From: Candidatus Nitrosopumilus sp.
Lineage (GTDB): Archaea; Thermoproteota; Nitrososphaeria; Nitrososphaerales; Nitrosopumilaceae
Assembly: GCA_030637455.1 (NCBI GenBank)
Contig: DAOWGL010000115.1
Coordinates: 1 to 9,216 of the forward strand
Length of the DNA: 9,216 bases
Reading direction: 5' to 3'
Of this stretch, positions 1 to 5,916 are shown one piece after another (position 1 is the first letter of the stretch; each line of letters starts with the position of its first letter). The notes under the pieces are model-generated. The model made no database searches and was not told where the DNA came from. It saw only the letters and a list, made by a program, of their open reading frames with translations. The position numbers were made by a program, and so were the translations under genes.

Positions 1-1985
1 AAATCAATTCCATATGCTCCTGCTTTAACCCTTTCAATGTAGTGCGCGGCAAATACATTCCATGTAAATTCTCTAAGTGCAATTGCTGGGATAAAAAAGT
101 TGTATTCTTCATATCCTTTCTTACATTCTTTTACTAAATTATCTAATTCTGATAAAATCCATTTATCTGATGCAGAAAGTTTTCCTGATGCAATTACTGG
201 GAAACTAGACAAAAATCTTGAGACATTCCATAACTTACTGAGAAACTTTTTAGTTGATTCAATTTTTTGTTCATTACATCTAAAATCATATCCATGATTA
301 ATTTCACTTGCACTCCAAAATCTAAAAGTATCTGCACCAGATTTTTCTATAACCGGTAATGGATCTATTGCATTTCCTTTACTCTTACTCATTTTCATTC
401 CTTTTTCATCTAAACCATATCCCATTACCCATGCTTCAGACCAAGGTTTTTCACCCGTAAGTTGTTCACATCTTAGAAGAGTATAGTATAACCATGTTCT
501 AACAATATCTTTTGCTTGAGGTCTAATTGATACAGGGTATACTTTTTTGAAAAATTCATCATCTCTGTTAAATTTACTAATGAAAAGTGGAGATACACTA
601 GAATCCATCCATGTATCAAATGTTCGTTCTTCCCCAACAAATTCTGTGGAATCACATTTGGTACAATTACTAATTGGGCATTTTTCGCTCCATGGTTTAT
701 AGTATTTTCCAGGCTCAGGAACATGAGGTTCTGAGCACTTTTTACAGTACCATATTGGGATCTCAGTACCATAGTATCTTCTCCTTGAAATTGGCCAGTC
801 AATATTGATAGATTCTAGCCAATTCATCAGGATTTGCTTATGCATTGGTGGATGAAATTCTATTTCTTGTCCTAAACTCTTGATTTTTGGAACTGCTTCT
901 TTTTGTTTTAGATAATACTCCTCCATTGGAATAATTTCAATTGGTACTTTACTTCTCTCTGATACTGGTGTTCTGTGAACAATATCTTCAGTTTTTTCTA
1001 GAAATCCTTTTGTTTCCAAATCTTCTATGATTTTTGTTCTTGCTTGTTTTGGTTTTAATCCAGTATATTCACCTGCAACTTTAGTCATTCTTCCATCTAA
1101 TCCGATTGCAACAATCTCTTCTAATTCCAACTCTCTAAATAATGCAACATCGTTTTGATCACCATAACTACACACCATTACAGCTCCTGAACCAAATTCT
1201 TGTTGAGCAGAGTGATGTGTTCTCAATTCAACTTCTGCATTAGTAATTGGAACAATGATTTTTTTTCCAATGTATTGTGTATATCTTTCATCTTCAGGAT
1301 TTACAATGATAGTTCTACATGCGCAAAGCAATTCTGGTCTTGTACTTGCAATGATTATTTCTTTGTCTGTATCTTTAATTTTGAATTTCATGTAAACTAG
1401 TTTTGTAGATAAATCTTCATAGATTATTTCTGCATCTGCTATTGTTGTACCTGATACCCAATCATAATTGTTTGGTCTATTTGCAAGATACACTTGTCCT
1501 TTTTTCCATAAATCAATGAATGTTGATTGAGTAAGAGTTCTGTATTCTTCTGAATCTGTTCTATAGTAATTTGCAAAATCTCCACTAAGGCCTAAACTTT
1601 TCATGATGAGAATCATCTCAGCTTCCAAATCATCTAGTGCGTCTCTACATAGATTTAGAAATTCACCTCTTTCTGTTTCTCTCATTCTAATTTTGTGTTT
1701 TTTCTCAGTGTAGAGTTCTACTGGAAGTCCATTCCTGTCAATTCCTATGGGGAAATAGACATTTTTCCCTGCCATTCTTGCAGTTCTTGCAATCATATCA
1801 ATTTGTGAATAATGTGCTGCAGCACCAATATGCCAAGGTCTACCTGATGGATATGGTGGAGGCGTATCTATTGTGAAATTGTCATCTTGTGGTGTAAAAT
1901 CATAAATTTTTTCTTCATCCCATTGTTTCAGAATTCCTTTTTCTAATTCTGGATTCCATGCTTTCTCTGATATTTTAGGTTCCAT
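1..1985 (-). CDS. valS: Valyl-tRNA synthetase, 3' end cut by window edge
   Basis: Charges tRNA-Val with valine in the cytoplasm; class Ia synthetase. The minus-strand frame is open from ATG 1985 to the window edge, giving 661 residues with no stop or frameshift. The Rossmann HIGH-type motif lies in PSGRPWHIG, with H52-I53-G54 followed by Ala instead of the second His. The CP1 editing domain carries the class-typical TRPE (215-218). A zinc-binding insert has C414xxC417 and C441xxC444, followed by a TWMDSS-type segment. The KMSKS loop is at 531-535, inside GMKMSKSKGN. The anticodon-binding domain has just begun (from about residue 595) when the window ends, so roughly 100-150 residues are probably missing. 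The start lies 7 bases after the stop of the QueD-like gene, with no promoter of its own visible, so co-transcription is likely. Assignment as ValS rather than IleRS or LeuRS rests on overall resemblance to archaeal ValS as I recall it. Confidence 0.95.
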   Translation of the reverse strand, partial: MEPKISEKAWNPELEKGILKQWDEEKIYDFTPQDDNFTIDTPPPYPSGRPWHIGAAAHYSQIDMIARTARMAGKNVYFPIGIDRNGLPVELYTEKKHKIRMRETERGEFLNLCRDALDDLEAEMILIMKSLGLSGDFANYYRTDSEEYRTLTQSTFIDLWKKGQVYLANRPNNYDWVSGTTIADAEIIYEDLSTKLVYMKFKIKDTDKEIIIASTRPELLCACRTIIVNPEDERYTQYIGKKIIVPITNAEVELRTHHSAQQEFGSGAVMVCSYGDQNDVALFRELELEEIVAIGLDGRMTKVAGEYTGLKPKQARTKIIEDLETKGFLEKTEDIVHRTPVSERSKVPIEIIPMEEYYLKQKEAVPKIKSLGQEIEFHPPMHKQILMNWLESINIDWPISRRRYYGTEIPIWYCKKCSEPHVPEPGKYYKPWSEKCPISNCTKCDSTEFVGEERTFDTWMDSSVSPLFISKFNRDDEFFKKVYPVSIRPQAKDIVRTWLYYTLLRCEQLTGEKPWSEAWVMGYGLDEKGMKMSKSKGNAIDPLPVIEKSGADTFRFWSASEINHGYDFRCNEQKIESTKKFLSKLWNVSRFLSSFPVIASGKLSASDKWILSELDNLVKECKKGYEEYNFFIPAIALREFTWNVFAAHYIERVKAGAYGID

Positions 1986-1992
1986 TTTCTAA

Positions 1993-2808
1993 CTATCTTT
2001 CTATGTTTGAAATAATATGAGATCCTTTATTGTAACCTTCATAGATGTAAACACCTACTGCTTCTACATTTGATGGCATTTTTGGTACTAATAATTTGAT
2101 AATTTCACTTGAAAGATTCTCAACAGTAGCTTCTCCCTCTAAAAGATATGTAGTGTTTTTAGGAACTTGCAAATCAAACATACCTTTAGGTCCGTCAAAT
2201 TGAATTTGATAATGTGAATCATCTTCTTTTTGCAAATATTTTCTATTAATAAAAAATTTATGATCAAATACATTTACTACTTCTTTGATAATTTTTTTGG
2301 CTTCTCCAAAATCTAAAAGAAGATTATCTTTCATTTGTCCAACAAGTTCAACCATTACAGAAGATGTATGTCCATGTAGGATAGAGCATTTTTCAACTAG
2401 TGGAAGAATATGCGCATAATCAAATGAGAATGATGCATCCTCTAAAAATATAGAACCTGTTTGTGGAGTTTTATCATAAAATACAATATCTTGTAATTCT
2501 TTAATTTGTGCGACATATTTTGCATGTCCTATTGCCATTACTTTATTTTCAGGAAAGTCTTCTTTGACCTGTTTGTATTTTTCAATATCTTCATCTGTAT
2601 CAATAACCTCAATCAATCCTTTTTCTGTTTTGAAATCTACTATAACTTCTGTTCCGTTCTTTAGAGTGACCTTGTGATTGTATTCGTAATCCTGATCAAG
2701 AAATGTAAGCATTTGAGCTACTGTTAATTCTGTTCTAGTTTTGAGTAAATTCCCCTTTTTATCGATATATCTAAAGTCTGAATCTAAAATTGTAGGACTT
2801 GAAGCCAT
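1993..2808 (-). CDS. queD: 6-carboxy/6-pyruvoyl-tetrahydropterin synthase family protein with nuclease-like N-terminal extension
   Basis: The C-terminal half (about 120-271) is a complete tunnelling-fold COG0720 domain. This family converts 7,8-dihydroneopterin triphosphate to 6-carboxy- or 6-pyruvoyl-tetrahydropterin. Zinc ligands are H133, H145 and H147. The catalytic Cys is C141 in CSILHGH, i.e. CxxxHGH, the spacing found in E. coli QueD. D182-H183 form the catalytic pair, TVEN is at 228-231, and pterin-anchoring E257 is present, so it should be active. QueD leads to preQ0 and archaeosine in tRNA. The first 115 or so residues are not part of the usual ~120-residue enzyme. They contain a helix (TELTVAQML), then VIVDFKTEKGLIEVID, which resembles a PD-(D/E)XK core with D58 and E67 but Ile at the Lys position. 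The gene lies 68 bases downstream of phhB with its own TATA box, and 7 bases upstream of valS. The exact product is uncertain because the adjacent PhhB would also suit a tetrahydrobiopterin-like pathway. Confidence 0.87.
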   Translation of the reverse strand: MASSPTILDSDFRYIDKKGNLLKTRTELTVAQMLTFLDQDYEYNHKVTLKNGTEVIVDFKTEKGLIEVIDTDEDIEKYKQVKEDFPENKVMAIGHAKYVAQIKELQDIVFYDKTPQTGSIFLEDASFSFDYAHILPLVEKCSILHGHTSSVMVELVGQMKDNLLLDFGEAKKIIKEVVNVFDHKFFINRKYLQKEDDSHYQIQFDGPKGMFDLQVPKNTTYLLEGEATVENLSSEIIKLLVPKMPSNVEAVGVYIYEGYNKGSHIISNIER

Positions 2809-2830
2809 GTGAAGTCAACTGACTTTGGAT

Positions 2831-2840
2831 ATAATATAAA
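2831..2840 (-). promoter_or_regulatory. TATA box for the queD-valS transcript
   Basis: On the minus strand this reads TTTATATTAT, centred about 27 bases upstream of the queD ATG at 2808. That spacing predicts a leaderless mRNA beginning at or next to the start codon, as is common in archaea. It lies in the 68-base gap after phhB, so queD-valS can be expressed without phhB. Confidence 0.6.
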
Positions 2841-2876
2841 TTCTGTAATGAACGTGCCTGAAATTCTTCAAAATTA

Positions 2877-3155
2877 CTATGCTAAAGAATTTAGGATTTT
2901 AGCCAGATTGACATCATTTTTTGTGATACCGCCAGCATCATGAGTTGTTAATTCTATGGTGATTCTATTGTACACGTTAAACCACTCTGGATGATGATTC
3001 ATCTTTTCGATTTCCATAGCTGCTCTGGTCATAAAACCAAATGCCTGATTGAAACTATCGAATTGAAATTCCTTGTGTAGTTTTTCATTAACAACACTCC
3101 ATCCTGAGAGATTTTTTAATTGCTCCTCAATATCTAGTTGGGATAATCGCATCAT
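2877..3155 (-). CDS. phhB: Pterin-4a-carbinolamine dehydratase
   Basis: A 92-residue protein of the usual PCD length. In characterised members it dehydrates 4a-hydroxytetrahydropterin to the quinonoid dihydropterin, recycling the cofactor of aromatic amino acid hydroxylases. Some homologues have other pterin or molybdopterin-related roles. The active-site signature is intact: H54-H55-P56-E57-W58, then [18 protein letters not shown] with H72, and the closing D81xxLA. The start is one of two adjacent Met codons (3155 or 3152); the second puts the upstream TATA box at exactly about -27. It heads the leftward phhB-queD-valS cluster and shares a 72-base divergent intergenic region with the PP-loop gene. 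No aromatic amino acid hydroxylase is seen in this window, so the substrate in vivo is open. Confidence 0.93.
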   Translation of the reverse strand: MMRLSQLDIEEQLKNLSGWSVVNEKLHKEFQFDSFNQAFGFMTRAAMEIEKMNHHPEWFNVYNRITIELTTHDAGGITKNDVNLAKILNSLA

Positions 3156-3173
3156 ACTGTATCACATTTAATG

Positions 3174-3184
3174 TTAAATTAAAA
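3174..3184 (-). promoter_or_regulatory. TATA box for phhB
   Basis: Minus-strand TTTTAATTTAA, centred 24-27 bases upstream of the two candidate ATGs of phhB. It overlaps an AT-rich imperfect palindrome at 3166-3179 (arms ATTTAA and TTAAAT around TG). The palindrome may be only a by-product of AT richness. Confidence 0.45.
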
Positions 3185-3200
3185 GATTGATTCATTACCC

Positions 3201-3207
3201 TTTATGG
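3201..3207 (+). promoter_or_regulatory. Possible TATA element for the asparagine synthetase-like gene
   Basis: TTTATGG is centred about 24 bases upstream of the ATG at 3228, at the spacing of the other promoters in the window but with a weaker sequence. It is supported mainly by position. Confidence 0.3.
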
Positions 3208-3227
3208 AATCTGTGGAATAAGTCAAA

Positions 3228-3983
3228 ATGGATGATATGAACAAAAAATTACTTGATAATATCAAGAATTCTATCTCTGAAACTGTCAAAGTAAAGAAAA
3301 TTGGAATCGCATTTTCTGGTGGAGTTGACAGTACATTAATTTCAAAAATTTGCTCAGACATGGGCTTTGATGTTACATTACTTACAATTGGATTTTCAGA
3401 ATCACATGATATTTTATTTGCAAAACATGTCAATGAATTTCTAAAATACCCTCATCATGTTTTAGAAATTGATCCAGATACATTTGCATCCATTTCTTCA
3501 AAAATTAATCAAACAATAAAGACTGATAATCTATCTTGGAATGAAAATTGTATTGCTTTTCATTATGTTTCAAAACTTGCAAACTCTTTAGATCTTGATA
3601 CTGTAATTACTGCAAATGGAATCGACGAATTGTTTTGCGGATATAATGCATACAGAGAAGCATTTTCTGGTGGAGAATCCCAAATCAATGAAGTAATGAA
3701 TACTAAATTAGATAACGAACTGAAAATGATGAATGCAGTCAATCTAGTTGCATCTGAATTTGGAGTAAAAATACTCCAGCCATTACTCTCAGAAAAATTC
3801 ATTGAATATGCAAAAACTGTACCTATATCTGAAAAAATTCATGACTTAGACGATCTATATCGTAAACACATTATTCGTAAACTAGCACGTGATGTTAATG
3901 TCCCGGAACTTTCATGTACAAAACGAAAAAAGGCATTGCAATATGGGACTAAAATTCACAAGACTTTACTGAAAATCAGATAA
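3228..3983 (+). CDS. Asparagine synthetase C-domain-like PP-loop ATP pyrophosphatase, no glutaminase domain
   Basis: Of 251 residues, most form one adenine-nucleotide alpha-hydrolase domain. The PP-loop is SGGVDST (30-36), which binds ATP pyrophosphate. The AsnB-type signature ITANGIDELFCGY (127-139) holds the acidic residues that coordinate Mg and the adenylated substrate. Near the C terminus, KKALQYGT (234-241) matches the Lys-containing motif of asparagine synthetases. There is no N-terminal Cys-started glutaminase domain, so it would need free ammonia or another amine donor, or it may adenylate a different carboxylate. An ammonia-using asparagine synthetase would be plausible in an ammonia oxidiser, but this is inference. 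It is not QueC: the C-terminal zinc cysteines of that family are absent. Start ATG 3228 is the first in frame; M4 at 3237 is an alternative. It is divergent from phhB and ends 90 bases before the zinc-ribbon gene. Confidence 0.82.
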   Translation: MDDMNKKLLDNIKNSISETVKVKKIGIAFSGGVDSTLISKICSDMGFDVTLLTIGFSESHDILFAKHVNEFLKYPHHVLEIDPDTFASISSKINQTIKTDNLSWNENCIAFHYVSKLANSLDLDTVITANGIDELFCGYNAYREAFSGGESQINEVMNTKLDNELKMMNAVNLVASEFGVKILQPLLSEKFIEYAKTVPISEKIHDLDDLYRKHIIRKLARDVNVPELSCTKRKKALQYGTKIHKTLLKIR

Positions 3984-4024
3984 TAAAATAGAATACCCCA
4001 GAATGGTTCAGACATACATGGGCT

Positions 4025-4069
4025 CATTCAAAATCAAGATCATTCTTAATTCTTAGTTTGTTTTGAATG
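4025..4069. repeat. Perfect 9-bp inverted repeat bracketing the zinc-ribbon promoter
   Basis: CATTCAAAA at 4025-4033 is the exact reverse complement of TTTTGAATG at 4061-4069, with a 27-base spacer. The right arm ends 4 bases before the ATG of the 36-residue gene. The spacer holds a weak TATA-like TTCTTAATTCTTA near -27. The arms sit where an operator could block promoter binding or early transcription. A chance occurrence in AT-rich DNA is possible. Confidence 0.4.
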
Positions 4070-4073
4070 TATT

Positions 4074-4184
4074 ATGGCTTATACTAGATGTGGCAAATGT
4101 GGAGAACTTAGATTTGATGGGAAAATTAATCTTTGTGCAAATTGTGGTCATCGAATTACAAAGACTGCTAAGACATTTGAGTGA
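4074..4184 (+). CDS. 36-residue zinc-ribbon microprotein
   Basis: The frame encodes MAYTRCGKCGEL, a short strand region, then LCANCGHRITK, ending in TGA. The cysteines C6xxC9 and C21xxC24 form two knuckles (CGKCG and CANCGH) 11 residues apart, the layout of a minimal zinc ribbon able to bind one zinc. Nothing else fits in 36 residues, so it likely binds nucleic acid or a partner protein; the role is unknown. Evidence that it is real is the four well-placed Cys, an ATG start, a weak TATA-like element at about -27, and no competing gene on either strand. It runs into the convergent C2H2-finger gene 41 bases on. Small zinc-ribbon proteins like this are common in archaea and often go unannotated. 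Confidence 0.7.
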   Translation: MAYTRCGKCGELRFDGKINLCANCGHRITKTAKTFE

Positions 4185-4199
4185 AATTAGAAAGGTAAA

Positions 4200-4209
4200 T
4201 CCACGTGGA
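4200..4209. repeat. 10-bp GC-rich palindrome between convergent genes
   Basis: TCCACGTGGA is a perfect palindrome in the 41-base gap between the stop codons of the zinc-ribbon and C2H2 genes. It has no loop, so a stable RNA hairpin is unlikely. It could be a protein-binding site or chance, though its core is GC-rich within very AT-rich DNA. Confidence 0.3.
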
Positions 4210-4225
4210 ATCATCATCTATGAGT

Positions 4226-4510
4226 TTAGAGTTTGTCGCTGAATCTCTCTCTGAATTTATCTACTCTGTTTTGAGTCTTGTGTTCATCAGGATATGATTC
4301 CCTGTTTGATCTTTCTCTCATCTCTTCCTCATGTTCTTTTCTTGCATGATGCAATCTATCTTTTTCATGGATGAATTCTCTTCCACATTTCTGACATTTC
4401 ACTATTGTTTTGTGATGCTCATGCCTTACGTGAACAACTAAATCTTCATGATTTGAAAATTTTGCTTCACATTGAATACAATTATTTTTTTTACTAAATG
4501 GATTTTTCAT
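4226..4510 (-). CDS. Two-finger C2H2 zinc finger protein
   Basis: A 94-residue, highly charged cytoplasmic protein. Finger 1 is C11xxC14-x12-H27-x4-H32 and finger 2 is C39xxC42-x12-H55-x4-H60, both canonical C2H2 spacing. The usual hydrophobics are present (F18 and L24 in finger 1, F46 and L53 in finger 2). The linker KTIVK differs from the eukaryotic TGEKP. Residues 61-94 are a charged, probably disordered or helical tail rich in Glu, Arg and Lys. The N terminus begins MKNPFSKKNN, also basic. DNA or RNA binding is the obvious guess, and a regulator role is possible, but the target is unknown. It is divergent from the stress protein-CBS pair across about 109 bases and convergent with the zinc-ribbon microprotein. 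I saw no convincing TATA box at -27. Confidence 0.85.
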   Translation of the reverse strand: MKNPFSKKNNCIQCEAKFSNHEDLVVHVRHEHHKTIVKCQKCGREFIHEKDRLHHARKEHEEEMRERSNRESYPDEHKTQNRVDKFRERFSDKL

Positions 4511-4589
4511 TTTTTCTACAGATAATCAAAATGTTGATTGTACACATAATCTTAGATGATCAATTCCTACATTGAGAATCAATTTGACT

Positions 4590-4598
4590 CTTAATATT
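4590..4598 (+). promoter_or_regulatory. TATA box for the usp-CBS pair
   Basis: CTTAATATT is centred about 26 bases before the ATG at 4620. It supports 4620, not an upstream TTG or the ATG at 4608, as the leaderless start of the stress protein gene. Confidence 0.5.
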
Positions 4599-4619
4599 GG
4601 ATGTTTAATGACTTTTTTT

Positions 4620-5036
4620 ATGGATCTTAATAGAATTCTAGTACCAATTGATGGTTCAAAAAAGTCTTTTCAAGCATTAGATAGAGCAATAACTCTTGCA
4701 GGATTTACACACGGACAAGTAACATGTCTTCATGTAATTCCTCATGTTTTAGAAGGTGGTCCTAGAACAAAGGCATTTGATAAACAAATTAAAGAAGATG
4801 GCGATATTGTTCTAAAAAAAGCATCCAAACGTGCAGGAAACAAGAATGTAAAATTTACCACAAAACTATTGAGGGGTTCTCCTAGTCATGTTACATTACA
4901 TTTGGCAAAATCTGGAAAGTTTGATCATATTGTTATGAGTTCAACTGGTTCTGGTTCTGCTTCAGGCGATATGATTGGAAGTGTTTCAAATTACATCCTT
5001 CAAAAATCAAAGATTCCTGTATATCTAATCAAATGA
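4620..5036 (+). CDS. Universal stress protein (UspA family)
   Basis: A 138-residue single Usp domain, the normal family size. It begins with the strand LNRILVPIDGS (conserved D11), continues with the alternating helices and strands of the fold, and ends with KIPVYLIK. The ATP-binding signature G-2x-G-9x-G(S/T) is almost complete: S107-S108-T109-G110, then nine residues, then G120-S121. The first Gly is Ser, so nucleotide binding is likely but not certain. The frame stays open upstream to TTG 4572 and holds ATG 4608, but start 4620 is preferred. It fits the TATA box at -26 and puts the first strand at the N terminus as in the second Usp at 8275. It is followed by the four-CBS gene after a few bases, forming a probable operon. 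A stress or energy-status signalling role is inferred from the family. Confidence 0.9.
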   Translation: MDLNRILVPIDGSKKSFQALDRAITLAGFTHGQVTCLHVIPHVLEGGPRTKAFDKQIKEDGDIVLKKASKRAGNKNVKFTTKLLRGSPSHVTLHLAKSGKFDHIVMSSTGSGSASGDMIGSVSNYILQKSKIPVYLIK

Positions 5037-5039
5037 TTT

Positions 5040-5045
5040 GGTGAT
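5040..5045 (+). promoter_or_regulatory. Shine-Dalgarno GGTGAT deciding the start of the CBS gene
   Basis: GGTGAT is a perfect 6-base match to the 16S anti-Shine-Dalgarno end (ATCACC). It lies four bases before TTG 5050 and just after the usp stop at 5034-5036. It supports TTG 5050 as the start of an internal operon gene. The caveat is that GTG 5041 within it, or TTG 5038, could itself be the start. Confidence 0.5.
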
Positions 5046-5049
5046 ATTA

Positions 5050-5907
5050 TTGTCGGAATTAAATTCAATATTACAAAAACCCATCACTACTGACAAAAAT
5101 TCATCTTTATCCCATGTGATTTCTGAACTCTTAAAACATCATATTAGTAGATTAATTGTTACTGATGAAAATTCCCCTATTGGAATAATCACTGAAAAAG
5201 ACATTGGATTATTTTTACTAAATGATGATACTGAAAAGAATCTTGATGATATTCCTGCATCCCAAATAATGAATCCAATTACATCTGTACTTGATTCTGT
5301 AGATATCAAAGCCTGTGTTGAGATAATGCTAGACAAGCAAATTGGTTCACTAGGTGTTTCTTCAAACGAAGATGGATTGATTGGAATTATAACAAAAACG
5401 GACATTATGAAACATTATGCTCAAACTCGTGCTGGAAAGCACAAAGTTGGTGATGTTATGACTATTTCTTATCTTTCTATGAATTCTGATCATTTCCTTA
5501 GTGATGTAGTGTCTAAAATGATTGATGAAAAAATTTCTAGAGTTTTCCTAAAAAATGAAAATAATGATCCTGAAGGAATTATGACATTTCGTGATTTGTT
5601 TCATGTTGCATTAGAACAAGGTAACTCTGAATCTGTATTGGATAATTCTGATCAATCAATATCTGTAGTTTTTACAAGAAAGGGATTCCTTTCAGATTCT
5701 GGCTTTGGAAACACAATAAAGGCTAAAGATGTAATGACTAAAAATTTTAAATCTGTAGACTTTGAAGATGATCTTATTGTTGCATGTAATGCAATGGTTC
5801 AAAATAGAATCAATGGAGTTGGAGTTAGAATTAATGGTAAATTAGGTGGAGTAGTTAGTAAAACTGACATCTTAAAAGCAATTTACATTGATAACAATTC
5901 AGAATAG
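5050..5907 (+). CDS. Four-CBS-domain protein, probable adenine-nucleotide sensor
   Basis: From TTG 5050 it is 285 residues made almost entirely of four CBS repeats, i.e. two Bateman modules, with no enzyme or DNA-binding domain. Approximate borders are 8-58 (ends GIITEKDI), 70-125 (GIITKTDIM), 133-190 (GIMTFRDLF) and 225-280 (GGVVSKTDIL). The T/S-x-x-D positions that usually contact the ribose of AMP, ATP or SAM are present in all four. The 190-224 linker joins modules 3 and 4. Stand-alone CBS proteins typically modulate a partner, and the upstream usp gene is the likely candidate by context. No in-frame ATG exists before residue 74, so the start must be non-ATG: TTG 5050 with the GGTGAT site is preferred, with GTG 5041 and TTG 5038 as alternatives. 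It ends 9 bases from the convergent purB stop. Confidence 0.88.
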   Translation: MSELNSILQKPITTDKNSSLSHVISELLKHHISRLIVTDENSPIGIITEKDIGLFLLNDDTEKNLDDIPASQIMNPITSVLDSVDIKACVEIMLDKQIGSLGVSSNEDGLIGIITKTDIMKHYAQTRAGKHKVGDVMTISYLSMNSDHFLSDVVSKMIDEKISRVFLKNENNDPEGIMTFRDLFHVALEQGNSESVLDNSDQSISVVFTRKGFLSDSGFGNTIKAKDVMTKNFKSVDFEDDLIVACNAMVQNRINGVGVRINGKLGGVVSKTDILKAIYIDNNSE

Positions 5908-5916
5908 ATTCATCAA

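Noticed and set aside
100..297. Plus-strand open frame of 65 codons
   Set aside because: Antisense to the valS coding region, with no recognisable features; the same holds for 1200-1400.
473..802. Minus-strand open frame of 109 codons
   Set aside because: It lies in another frame wholly inside valS, whose zinc-site and catalytic motifs are read in the true frame.
3179..3802. Minus-strand open frames opposite the PP-loop gene
   Set aside because: They are antisense shadows of a gene with clear SGGVDST and DELFCGY motifs.
3228..3983. PP-loop protein as QueC, completing a preQ0 pathway beside QueD
   Set aside because: No C-terminal zinc-binding Cys cluster, and the GIDELFCGY and KKALQYGT motifs are asparagine-synthetase type.
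4572..4619. N-terminal extension of the first Usp from TTG 4572
   Set aside because: The added residues fall on the TATA box region and do not belong to the Usp fold; start 4620 fits promoter spacing.
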